Virus record (IMG/VR): IMGVR_UViG_3300044628_000609
Location: 1-24,746 of that record
Length of the DNA: 24,746 nt
Reading direction: 5' to 3' (one strand)
From: a virus
Under the pieces are notes generated by a model, which made no database searches, had not been told where the DNA came from, and saw only the letters and a program-made list of their open reading frames with translations. The number at the start of each line of letters is the position of its first letter. Within the stretch, counting starts at the first letter, position 1. A program made the translations under genes and the position numbers. Of the stretch, positions 1 to 4,984 are shown one piece after another.

Positions 1-61
1 TAACCTTGCCAATCCTCGCCCCGCCATGCCGCGCCTTGCCGAGCCATGCCCCGCCTTGCCG

Positions 62-106
62 CGAACAATACTTACTACGACTTATTCACCCGCAGTAAGC
101 AAAACC
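62..106 (-). repeat. 45-bp hairpin element, copy 1
   Basis: This copy is identical over all 45 bp to the one at 1172-1216. In the minus-strand RNA sense, CTTACTGCG pairs with CGTAGTAAG over 9 bp with one G-U wobble, around an 11-nt loop (stem arms at 91-99 and 71-79). It sits exactly in phase between two pentamer tracts. Confidence 0.88.
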
Positions 107-167
107 CTGCCTCGCCAAGCCCTGCCGTGCCTCGCCGCGCCCTGCCCTGCCCTGCCTTGCCTTGCCT

Positions 168-212
168 CGAACAATACTCACTACGACTTATTCACCCGCA
201 GTAAGCAAAACC
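168..212 (-). repeat. 45-bp hairpin element, copy 2
   Basis: Same element with one base change from copy 1 (T to C on the plus strand at position 179). In minus-strand RNA the change turns a U-A pair into a U-G wobble, so the stem survives. On the plus strand the same change would give a C-A mismatch. Confidence 0.87.
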
Positions 213-243
213 TTGCCTCGCCATGCCGCGCCATGCCCTGCCA

Positions 244-804
244 CTATGCCATTTCTATTTCAGTTCTGAACCCACCGTACAGCGGCCTATACGTTCCTAG
301 CCCAATCATGCCGCAGAAGTCAAAACATTGTTTCATTACTTCCCAAGTGAGATCTAAAGTCGATACAAACTCAACATCGAAAAACACTTCCCAAGGAGTA
401 TCTAAGCAAGGTCTTTCTTTCGGATTAGGAATAGCAGTTCCGCTTTTATTGAGTCTGGCTACGTGAAATTGCTTCGTGAAATGCTTTTCAAAATCATCTT
501 TTGCGATCTTCTTTCCGTCCTTTAAAATCAGAGGATAAGGTTGCACTATGTTCAGTGAGTTGTTGATACTCATTCCGATTGACTTAGCCTTCTTCCCGAA
601 AAACATCTTTGCGACAGACTTCGTGTTTTCTGCTGACAGTGCCGAGTAAATGTTAATCTGCGGCATCACAGCGAAACCTTCTTTCGACCAGTAGACTTTT
701 TCTATCAGTTCCAATTTCGAGTCGTTCGTCCCCCCGTACCGATCGAACAAGAGAGGTTTGGTACCGATGAATCTGACACTCGCCTTTTTCAAACTTGCTG
801 ACAT
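244..804 (-). CDS. Phage protein ending in a GLG-YRP-GGF motif (RAMP-like family suspected)
   Basis: 186 residues. The N-terminus reads VRFIGTKPLLF and the C-terminus GMIGLGTYRPLYGGF. This pairing of an early G..PLL strand with a late GxGxYRP..GGF strand is what I recall from a widespread phage family of unknown function, often near replication or recombination genes and suspected to adopt a RAMP-like fold. The assignment is from memory of the pattern, and no function is proven. The ATG at 804 has an AAAGG about 9 nt upstream and gives the expected family N-terminus, so I prefer it even though the gene then overlaps the end of the GIY-YIG gene by 152 nt. The TAG stop runs straight into the pentamer array. 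Confidence 0.75.
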   Translation of the reverse strand: MSASLKKASVRFIGTKPLLFDRYGGTNDSKLELIEKVYWSKEGFAVMPQINIYSALSAENTKSVAKMFFGKKAKSIGMSINNSLNIVQPYPLILKDGKKIAKDDFEKHFTKQFHVARLNKSGTAIPNPKERPCLDTPWEVFFDVEFVSTLDLTWEVMKQCFDFCGMIGLGTYRPLYGGFRTEIEMA

Positions 805-1063
805 TTTCTATAACCTTTTTCAATAGCGTGTCATCCAACCTAAACCACTCGTTTCCAGCTTCCGCTTGATACTCTCGGTATTGTTGATGAACCCACGACT
901 CCACAAACTCACTACTAAAATCCTTTAACGCAAAGGAAGCAGTGAGCGTTAACTTCCGACCGTTTCCAGTCTGCAATTGAGACATCCTTTTCATTACAGA
1001 CACATTCGTAATCCCGATTTTATAAAGCCCTGATCCATCAGAAATAATGTAAACCTGATTCAT
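653..1063 (-). CDS. GIY-YIG nuclease-type protein (T5orf172/Mug113-like)
   Basis: 136 residues. The first 94 form a compact GIY-YIG domain of the T5orf172 type: VYII at the N-terminus, GLYKIGIT as the YIG strand, an Arg in MKRMSQLQTGN, then ESWVHQQY and NEWFRL supplying the family's His and Glu region. Such proteins are small DNA nucleases or DNA-binding modules in phages. ATG at 1063 has AAGGA 9-10 nt upstream; a longer frame running up into the pentamer repeat is rejected. Beyond residue 94 the protein runs for about 42 residues through the next gene in another frame. That tail is rich in Arg and Asp and unlike the domain, so either the genes truly overlap or the original stop was lost. It lies between repeat arrays A and B. 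Confidence 0.82.
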   Translation of the reverse strand: MNQVYIISDGSGLYKIGITNVSVMKRMSQLQTGNGRKLTLTASFALKDFSSEFVESWVHQQYREYQAEAGNEWFRLDDTLLKKVIENVSKFEKGECQIHRYQTSLVRSVRGDERLEIGTDRKSLLVERRFRCDAAD

Positions 1064-1171
1064 GTCATATATCCTTGTAAAAACATTGCCTTGCCTCGCC
1101 TCGCCTGGCCCAGCCACGCCGTGCCGCGCCTGGCCGAGCCATGCCCCGCCTCGACACGCCGAGCCCTGCCG

Positions 1172-1216
1172 CGAACAATACTTACTACGACTTATTCACC
1201 CGCAGTAAGCAAAACC
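1172..1216 (-). repeat. 45-bp hairpin element, copy 3
   Basis: Identical in all 45 bp to the copy at 62-106, more than 1 kb away, although the pentamers on either side differ. Stem arms lie at 1181-1189 and 1201-1209. Confidence 0.88.
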
Positions 1217-1297
1217 CTGCCTTGCCACGCCACGCCACGCCGAGCCACGCCACGCCGAGCCACGCCAGGCCGAGCCATGCCCCGCCTCGCCATGCCG

Positions 1298-1340
1298 CGA
1301 ACAATACTTACTACGACTTATTCACCCGCAACGTGAAACC
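1298..1340 (-). repeat. 45-bp hairpin element, copy 4 (degraded)
   Basis: The first 33 bp match the other copies, but the second stem arm and the tail have changed and two bases are missing. Only about 5 of the 9 stem pairs can still form, so this copy looks decayed. Confidence 0.8.
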
Positions 1341-1404
1341 TCGCCGAACCCTGCCTTGCCGCGACACGCCATACCCCGCCGCGCCAAGCCGAACCTTGCC
1401 GCAA

Positions 1405-1563
1405 CTACTTCGCAACCTTGCTGCACAACTCAATCACTTCCAACACTGTGTCATCCTTCACTATGTAGCCAGCTCGTCGCATCAGGCAGACGACCTCGAC
1501 CGAAAGACGTATTGCCTCCATGTTTTGATTTGTGGTAGTGTTTTGTTCTGTTGTCGTGCTCAC
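1405..1563 (-). CDS. Small conserved-looking protein, 52 residues
   Basis: A short frame starting with GTG that overlaps the stop of the preceding gene as GTGA. It encodes 52 residues: a Thr/Gln/Asn-rich start, then a helical part (MEAIRLSVEVVCLMRRAG) and a C-terminal helix ending CSKVAK. The start is supported by the overlap rather than by a clear Shine-Dalgarno site, and ATG at codon 15 is a possible shorter start with a GGAGG overlapping it. It is the third gene of an overlapping trio (2125-1405). I do not recognise a family; a small phage regulatory or accessory protein is likely. Its stop is followed directly by repeat array B. Confidence 0.62.
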   Translation of the reverse strand: MSTTTEQNTTTNQNMEAIRLSVEVVCLMRRAGYIVKDDTVLEVIELCSKVAK

Positions 1564-1865
1564 TCAATTACCTCGTAAATCTGTACCGTCCTACCTGTTA
1601 CTTTGCATGCACGAGTCCCGATGACTCGCACTAAACCTAAAGCCTCGCACTCGCTAGCGCGCTTCCGTACCGACTGTGCGTAATGATTGTTTTCAAACTG
1701 CTCGACCGCTTCATTCGCCGTGCATGGTCCGTGCTCTCTGACTTGATGCACGAAGACTAGACGCAAGCCTGTGACAACTAGCTTCGTGTCGATCGCTGAT
1801 TCGCGGCTCGTTGCGGGATCGCAGGAGCGTGCGTAGGCGAATAGAGGGAGATCGGTGTAGCTCAT
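1560..1865 (-). CDS. Winged-helix DNA-binding protein (phage accessory)
   Basis: 101 residues. The start at 1865 overlaps the stop of the gene before it as ATGA. Upstream in-frame Met codons give a Gln/Asp-rich leader inside the neighbouring gene and are rejected. The layout matches small phage winged-helix proteins: DPATSRESA near residue 17, a helix, then a TANEAVEQF helix-turn-helix, RKRASECEALGLVRVIG as recognition helix plus wing, and a final beta strand (TVQIYEV). It probably binds DNA, but its target is not visible. It is the middle gene of the trio driven by the promoter at 2183-2211. The family call is from overall pattern. Confidence 0.72.
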   Translation of the reverse strand: MSYTDLPLFAYARSCDPATSRESAIDTKLVVTGLRLVFVHQVREHGPCTANEAVEQFENNHYAQSVRKRASECEALGLVRVIGTRACKVTGRTVQIYEVIE

Positions 1866-2125
1866 GACGCACGCACCATCTTTCTGTGTATCTTGCGTAT
1901 CGCTATTCGTGTCCAACCATTCCAATTACCAGAGTCGTCAAACTTCGATTGATCGAGCTGTGCTTCGTACTCACCGCCAGTCATCCTGGCGTCCATCGCA
2001 AGCTCCGCCTCTTGAATTGTGGAGTAAGTCGCTACGCTGTCCGACCAACCATGAGGACCGCCAACTCGAATCTTTCGAACGCGAAACGGATGAGTCCGTG
2101 GGTTCCACTTGCTCTTTTTTTCCAT
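1862..2125 (-). CDS. Small phage protein of unknown function, 87 residues
   Basis: ATG at 2125 follows AAGGA by about 6 nt, a good ribosome site. The protein is basic at both ends (MEKKSKWNPRTHPFRVRKIR and IAIRKIHRKMVRAS), with a middle segment GGPHGWSDSVATYSTIQEAELAMDAR that looks like a strand-turn-helix of a small alpha/beta domain. No family recognised. It is the first gene after an operator-controlled promoter, and its stop overlaps the winged-helix gene as ATGA, so the two are probably translated together. Confidence 0.68.
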   Translation of the reverse strand: MEKKSKWNPRTHPFRVRKIRVGGPHGWSDSVATYSTIQEAELAMDARMTGGEYEAQLDQSKFDDSGNWNGWTRIAIRKIHRKMVRAS

Positions 2126-2182
2126 GTGCTGTCCTTTACCAATCCTGGCAATCTAGAAGCCGCTAGTTTGTTCATCGCGAAT

Positions 2183-2211
2183 ACTTTACGCGTTACTGCG
2201 TAAACATGCAA
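2183..2211 (-). promoter_or_regulatory. Promoter P1 for the 2125-1405 genes
   Basis: TTGCAT (2206-2211) and TAAAGT (2183-2188) are separated by 17 bp on the minus strand. Transcription would begin near 2175, about 50 nt before the ATG at 2125. The match is moderate on its own. Support comes from the palindromic operator that overlaps the -10 box. Confidence 0.5.
2185..2204. promoter_or_regulatory. Operator O1 (20-bp palindrome)
   Basis: TTTACGC and GCGTAAA are perfect 7-bp half-sites separated by 6 bp. The site covers most of the -10 box and spacer of P1, so a bound protein would block RNA polymerase. A related copy lies at 2441-2460. Confidence 0.65.
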
Positions 2212-2221
2212 TAGGGGTTAC

Positions 2222-2434
2222 CTAGTTTTTTTGCACTTTTCTTGGACGGCCTGTTTTCGCTGGAGTTCTTGCGACTTTCTCCGCTGCTTTGAATTCGATA
2301 GCCCAGCAGTTTCCAAACTTTTTGGCGACCAATTTTTGGCCGTCAATCAAATGCCGAACGTGACCGTTGGAGCATCCGATTATTTCTGCAGCCTCTTTTA
2401 CCGTAATCCAGTTTTTGTCTATTTTTGCAATCAT
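2222..2434 (-). CDS. Excisionase/MerR-like helix-turn-helix protein
   Basis: 70 residues. WITVKEAAEIIGCSNGHVRHLIDGQKLVAKKFGNCWAI is the typical single-domain helix-turn-helix plus wing of the excisionase (HTH_17) family, which reads a first helix at residues 11-19 and a recognition helix at 22-31. A basic tail (ARTPAKTGRPRKVQKN) carries an AT-hook-like GRPRK. It likely binds DNA as a regulator or excision factor. It is bracketed by operators O1 and O2, which makes autoregulation or control by the XRE-type neighbour plausible. The start codon lies only 6 nt past a -10 box, and GGAG sits just one nt from the ATG, so translation may be leaderless. Confidence 0.85.
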   Translation of the reverse strand: MIAKIDKNWITVKEAAEIIGCSNGHVRHLIDGQKLVAKKFGNCWAIEFKAAEKVARTPAKTGRPRKVQKN

Positions 2435-2440
2435 GCTCCA

Positions 2441-2460
2441 ATTATGCTTGACTGCGTAAA
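2441..2460. promoter_or_regulatory. Operator O2 (imperfect copy of O1)
   Basis: On the plus strand ATTATGC and GCGTAAA flank a 6-bp spacer. One half is identical to O1 and the other matches in 5 of 7 bases, with the same spacing. The 11-bp string ACTGCGTAAAC is shared exactly with 2195-2205. The site coincides with the -10 box of P2. Confidence 0.6.
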
Positions 2461-2469
2461 CTAAATCAA
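2441..2469 (-). promoter_or_regulatory. Promoter P2 for the excisionase-like gene
   Basis: TTGATT (2464-2469) and CATAAT (2441-2446) are 17 bp apart. The predicted start of transcription falls on or next to the A of the ATG at 2434, giving a leaderless mRNA as with the lambda maintenance promoter. Confidence 0.55.
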
Positions 2470-2472
2470 GAA

Positions 2473-2688
2473 CTACTTCCTCTTCCTCACCCGCAAATCC
2501 AACCCCAGCACATCGCAGATCTTAGAAACATGCTGCGTCCCAAGATGGCAACGTTTTGCAATATACCGCTTGACCGTCTCTTCTGTCGGCGAGCCGTTGA
2601 GTAGTTTGGCTATTGCGTAAGCGGTTAAGCCTTGGGACTCGGCAGCGTTGGCTACCGAGTCGCGTATCCAATCGTTTGGTTCGGTCAT
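2473..2688 (-). CDS. XRE/Cro-like helix-turn-helix regulator
   Basis: 71 residues. WIRDSVANAAESQGLTAYAIAKLLNG followed by SPTEETVKRYIAKRC and VSKICDVLGLDLRV matches the five-helix HTH_3/Cro fold, with the helix-turn-helix at about residues 21-42 and a basic RVRKRK tail. It is likely a phage repressor or Cro-type protein, and a candidate ligand for O1 and O2. ATG at 2688 has GGAAG about 6 nt upstream and overlaps the previous stop as ATGA. A longer upstream frame gives a Cys/His-rich leader that belongs to the preceding gene and is rejected. Confidence 0.82.
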   Translation of the reverse strand: MTEPNDWIRDSVANAAESQGLTAYAIAKLLNGSPTEETVKRYIAKRCHLGTQHVSKICDVLGLDLRVRKRK

Positions 2689-2831
2689 GACAACTTCCAA
2701 GGGCCAACTACACGAACAATGCAAGCATCTGGCATGTCTTCCAGAATCTTTGCAATTGCTTGCTCCTCTGTTTCGCACCGGACGTTTTTGGTGCCTTCAA
2801 TTCCGTTTACTGTGTATGTGACTTCAAACAT
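2685..2831 (-). CDS. Small protein of 48 residues between two phage genes
   Basis: A short but well-supported gene. The ATG at 2831 follows a strong GGAGG with 7-nt spacing, 2 nt after the stop of the preceding gene, and its TGA overlaps the ATG of the XRE regulator. The protein reads as beta-beta-alpha-beta: MFEVTYTVNGIEG, then KNVRC, a helix EEQAIAKILEDMP, then ACIVRVVGPWKL. The pattern resembles small phage proteins in which a single helix packs on a sheet. Function unknown. Confidence 0.78.
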   Translation of the reverse strand: MFEVTYTVNGIEGTKNVRCETEEQAIAKILEDMPDACIVRVVGPWKLS

Positions 2832-2833
2832 AA

Positions 2834-3238
2834 TTATGCCTCCACGTTTGGTTCGCAAACAGATCGCAAAACATCGGCTGCTATACTTCTTTCAATAAAG
2901 AAACCTGCTTTCTGGACTTGCATAATCAGCTTTGTAACGATAGGTGATTCGTCTTCTATTTCGTCCGTCACAAGGTCTTTAGCAAGCGAACACGCGTAGT
3001 CCAGAGGAAGGTATTCGCAGAACATTTCCGCTGTCTCAATATTGTCGCAAAACGTACTACGCGACTCTTCACAGATTGGGTGGCTATAAATGAGTTCTTC
3101 AAACAATTCAAAAACCTCGATTTCACCGTCTGGCTTCGTCAAAAGAAACCATCCGTTTGAGCATTCACTGCCGTTCACTACTTCCGTTCCGTCAGTAATC
3201 GAAATGCTGTAGTTTTTTCCTTTAAATCTCTTATCCAT
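2834..3238 (-). CDS. Phage protein of unknown function, 134 residues
   Basis: Acidic protein with no recognised family. It opens with basic beta strands (MDKRFKGKNYSISITDGTEV, then GWFLLTKPDGEIEVFEL), continues through a Cys-containing helical middle (TAEMFCEYLPLDYACSLAKDLV) and ends with a helix FIERSIAADVLRSVCEP. GGAG lies 8 nt before the ATG at 3238. That ribosome site is the closing arm of a nested stem in the leader at 3247-3330, so its translation may be switched. Confidence 0.72.
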   Translation of the reverse strand: MDKRFKGKNYSISITDGTEVVNGSECSNGWFLLTKPDGEIEVFELFEELIYSHPICEESRSTFCDNIETAEMFCEYLPLDYACSLAKDLVTDEIEDESPIVTKLIMQVQKAGFFIERSIAADVLRSVCEPNVEA

Positions 3239-3246
3239 TTCTCAAT

Positions 3247-3330
3247 CTCCAAGGCTCGAAACCGTCTAGGCGGGCCTTGCGGCTAAATTTACTCAGACGG
3301 CCTAAGCCGTTTCGCTGGAGTCTCGCCAGC
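3247..3330 (-). promoter_or_regulatory. Structured leader that can hide a Shine-Dalgarno site
   Basis: In minus-strand RNA the 5' arm CTCCA (3316-3320) can pair with TGGAG (3247-3251), the ribosome site of the gene starting at 3238. CGAAAC (3309-3314) pairs with GTTTCG (3257-3262), and CGTCT (3295-3299) with AGACG (3263-3267), making one nested stem. An alternative hairpin pairs GCTGG (3326-3330) with CCAGC (3314-3318), which would take the CTCCA arm away and free the ribosome site. A second local hairpin, ACGGC-TTAG-GCCGT (3297-3310), also competes. This is anti-anti-SD, anti-SD, SD order. No known riboswitch class recognised. Confidence 0.5.
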
Positions 3331-3346
3331 TCGTCAGTGAGTTAGC

Positions 3347-3613
3347 CTACCTTGCGATTTCGACCGCGTGTTCAATCATGCTGCGTATTGCTGATGTTTT
3401 GTACTTTGCCAACGCCTCTGCGACGTTGTCGAATTGTTTTCCCATTCCTCTCCATGCTCTGTTAGAAGCGTTCTGAACAACTACGCGGATGTAGTTGCTG
3501 CTACCTCGAACGATCACAACCAAGGCTGAATGCTTTTCGCATGTCATGTCAACATATGTGTAGGCGTTTCCGAAAGCGACTTGATTTGTTACTTCGTTTA
3601 CTTGAATCGTCAT
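3347..3613 (-). CDS. Phage protein of unknown function, 88 residues
   Basis: No family recognised. The first half is beta-strand rich (QVAFGNAYTYVDMTCEKHSALVV, then NYIRVVVQNASNRAW), and the second half is a helical pair (FDNVAEALAKYKTSAIRSMIEHAVEIA). ATG at 3613 follows AAGGAA by about 8 nt. It is the first gene behind the strong promoter at 3655-3683, which makes it the leading gene of the regulatory block. Confidence 0.72.
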   Translation of the reverse strand: MTIQVNEVTNQVAFGNAYTYVDMTCEKHSALVVIVRGSSNYIRVVVQNASNRAWRGMGKQFDNVAEALAKYKTSAIRSMIEHAVEIAR

Positions 3614-3654
3614 TGTTCGTTTCCTTGTTTGCGTTGCTGCCGTCTGATGTAGTT

Positions 3655-3683
3655 ACTATACCGTATCGGCGTCCGGTAGTCAA
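3655..3683 (-). promoter_or_regulatory. Strong sigma70-type promoter
   Basis: TTGACT (3678-3683), an exact 17-bp spacer and TATAGT (3655-3660), reading leftwards. The expected start is near 3648, giving a leader of about 35 nt before the ATG at 3613. It is the best promoter match I see in the window. It separates the virion genes, which end at 3732, from the small regulatory genes. A 15-bp AT-rich palindrome (TTTTTG-TTA-CAAAAA, 3712-3726) lies just upstream. Confidence 0.78.
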
Positions 3684-3731
3684 CAGCATGAGGAAAAGAT
3701 TTTCGGAATTATTTTTGTAACAAAAACTAGC

Positions 3732-3974
3732 CTATTTTCGTTTCAAGATGTGGAGCTCTTTGATCGTTTTTCTCAGGATCGAATACTGATGTCGGTTGAA
3801 ACCGTTTGCGTCGTCTGTAGAAGCGTCCTCTGGCTCCCAACAATCGATTACGTAGTTGAGTCGAGTCTTTGCAGCTAGACGACCGAAGACGCGAAATGAG
3901 AGTGTTTGTGGGCCCTCAGCGTGGTCGAGGAAGACGACTTCGATCACGTCTCCAATGTTTGGTTTTGCGATCAT
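3732..3974 (-). CDS. Small phage protein, 80 residues
   Basis: Starts with an ATGA overlap on the stop of the metallophosphoesterase gene, so it is translationally coupled to it. IGDVIEVVFLDHAEG and LSFRVFGRLAAKTRLNYVIDCWEP suggest a small beta-barrel (SH3/OB-like) domain, followed by a basic helix ILRKTIKELHILKRK. No family recognised. It is the last gene of the late transcription unit before the promoter at 3655-3683. Confidence 0.7.
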   Translation of the reverse strand: MIAKPNIGDVIEVVFLDHAEGPQTLSFRVFGRLAAKTRLNYVIDCWEPEDASTDDANGFNRHQYSILRKTIKELHILKRK

Positions 3975-4978
3975 GATTTTCGCACCGTTCCATCTTTGGC
4001 TATTCGCATATTGGAAACATCGAACGAACCATCTTTAGCGACCTCCACAAATGCGCATCCGTGATTCCACTTGTTGGTTCTTCTGTAAGATGGAGTTAAT
4101 CCACACAAGCATCCGACCGACCAAACAAAAGTTTCGGCATGCATCAAATCACTGTCCGCATGGCTGCTTGTTTGATGTGAGTGACCTACCAAAACAGTGT
4201 GGTTAGTCCTGAGAAAGGCACCTCTAGCCGGATTGACTGGAGAGAAGAAAGACGAGCTCCCAAATTCGTGGCCATGCAGGATCGGTAGTTTTCCTGCCAT
4301 GATTATTCGCTGATCTGCAACGTACTCAATTCCAAACTTCGCAAGCTCGACAAGCTGCGGAAGTTGCACGTTGGCTAGATCATAAATCTCCGGTGCTCTA
4401 TTCCAAATGAAGTGATCCCATCGCTCTTCGTGGTTTCCGGCCTTCATGATGATTCGCTTTTTTGGAAACTCAGAACGAAGCCATTCTAGGCTTGCTTTGA
4501 TCACCTTTAACTCTTCGCTAAACCGTCGCTTGGATGGATCTCTCTGCCATCGTGATACCTGGTAGAAGTCGCACCAATCTCCATTGATTAAAATAACGTC
4601 TGGGTTTCTTTTTTTGAGATCAGCTACACCGGATTCTAAAGCCAATGGAACGTGATACGGTATGTGAGCATCCGAAAGAATACCAACGTCGATGTCGCTA
4701 CCTAAATCAAATACTTCCCATTCGTCTTCAAAGCTAGGAGGGCATTTCGGCTTCGTCCCAGCGTGACCTTTCGGCCTAGGTTGTGTCGCTTGCCGCTTGC
4801 TTCTCTTACCATGAGCACCGCGTATCATTCGAATAAAACCTCTCGCCTGCTCTGCACTAGAGAAGCATTCGGGGTGATCGGTGCGGAGTTTCTTTGCCAA
4901 TCCTAAATTGGAGTGGTCTGGATACTTCGCGCATAACTCTTCGGCCAGGATTCTAGCTGCTGTTTTCGGTGGGGTCAT
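3971..4978 (-). CDS. Metallophosphoesterase (calcineurin-like)
   Basis: 335 residues. All five metal-site blocks of the calcineurin-like superfamily are present in order: D103-x-H105 in SDAH, GD134-xx-D137, GN182-H183-E, H235-x-H237 and GH266-x-H268. It should hydrolyse a phosphomono- or diester with two bound metals; the substrate is not visible. About 60 residues of helical, basic sequence precede the catalytic domain (LAEELCAKYP to RGAHGKRSKR), which may be a DNA-binding or targeting part, then a Pro/Lys linker. AAGGA lies about 10 nt before the ATG at 4978. Location next to glycosyltransferases allows a role in sugar-phosphate metabolism, or it may process nucleic acid ends or cyclic nucleotides. 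Confidence 0.88.
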   Translation of the reverse strand: MTPPKTAARILAEELCAKYPDHSNLGLAKKLRTDHPECFSSAEQARGFIRMIRGAHGKRSKRQATQPRPKGHAGTKPKCPPSFEDEWEVFDLGSDIDVGILSDAHIPYHVPLALESGVADLKKRNPDVILINGDWCDFYQVSRWQRDPSKRRFSEELKVIKASLEWLRSEFPKKRIIMKAGNHEERWDHFIWNRAPEIYDLANVQLPQLVELAKFGIEYVADQRIIMAGKLPILHGHEFGSSSFFSPVNPARGAFLRTNHTVLVGHSHQTSSHADSDLMHAETFVWSVGCLCGLTPSYRRTNKWNHGCAFVEVAKDGSFDVSNMRIAKDGTVRKS

Positions 4979-4984
4979 TGTTGT

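Larger units (their letters stand above)
1..243 (-). repeat. Composite pentamer/hairpin repeat array A
   Basis: This is non-coding DNA built from in-phase NNGCC pentamers (RNA sense on the minus strand: GGCNN). I count 11 units at 6-60, 12 at 107-166 and 6 at 213-242. They are interrupted by two copies of a 45-bp element at 62-106 and 168-212. The first two bases of each pentamer vary freely while GCC is kept in nearly every unit. A period of 5 does not fit coding. The array directly follows the stop codon of the gene ending at 244 and may continue past the left edge of the window. Open frames on the plus strand here are by-products of the repeat. Function unknown; a DNA-binding array or a structured RNA tail are both possible. 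Confidence 0.9.
1086..1403 (-). repeat. Composite pentamer/hairpin repeat array B
   Basis: This accounts for nearly the whole gap between genes at 1064-1404, which holds no gene. NNGCC pentamers run in phase: 17 units at 1086-1170, 16 at 1217-1296 and 12 more worn units at 1341-1400. They are split by hairpin elements at 1172-1216 and 1298-1340. The architecture is the same as in array A, so the two arrays flank the GIY-YIG gene and its partner as direct composite repeats. Units with changes inside the GCC core cluster at the right end, which suggests decay there. Frames called across this stretch on either strand are products of the repeat. Confidence 0.9.

Noticed and set aside
1064-1117. 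N-terminal extension of the GIY-YIG gene (18 residues)
   Set aside because: It lies partly in the pentamer repeat; the ATG at 1063 has a ribosome site and begins the domain.
62-1340. CRISPR-like array (conserved repeats with variable intervals)
   Set aside because: Only two plus two repeats, intervals of 60-85 bp made of period-5 units rather than unique spacers, no cas gene.
26-1578. Several plus-strand open frames rich in Pro, Cys, Leu and Ala
   Set aside because: They are by-products of NNGCC pentamers, which lack stops in all frames; no ribosome site or domain.
3712-3726. AT-rich palindrome as a terminator
   Set aside because: Stem is six A-T/G-C pairs with only one G-C and no clean T-run; it may help the neighbouring promoter but I cannot call it a terminator.
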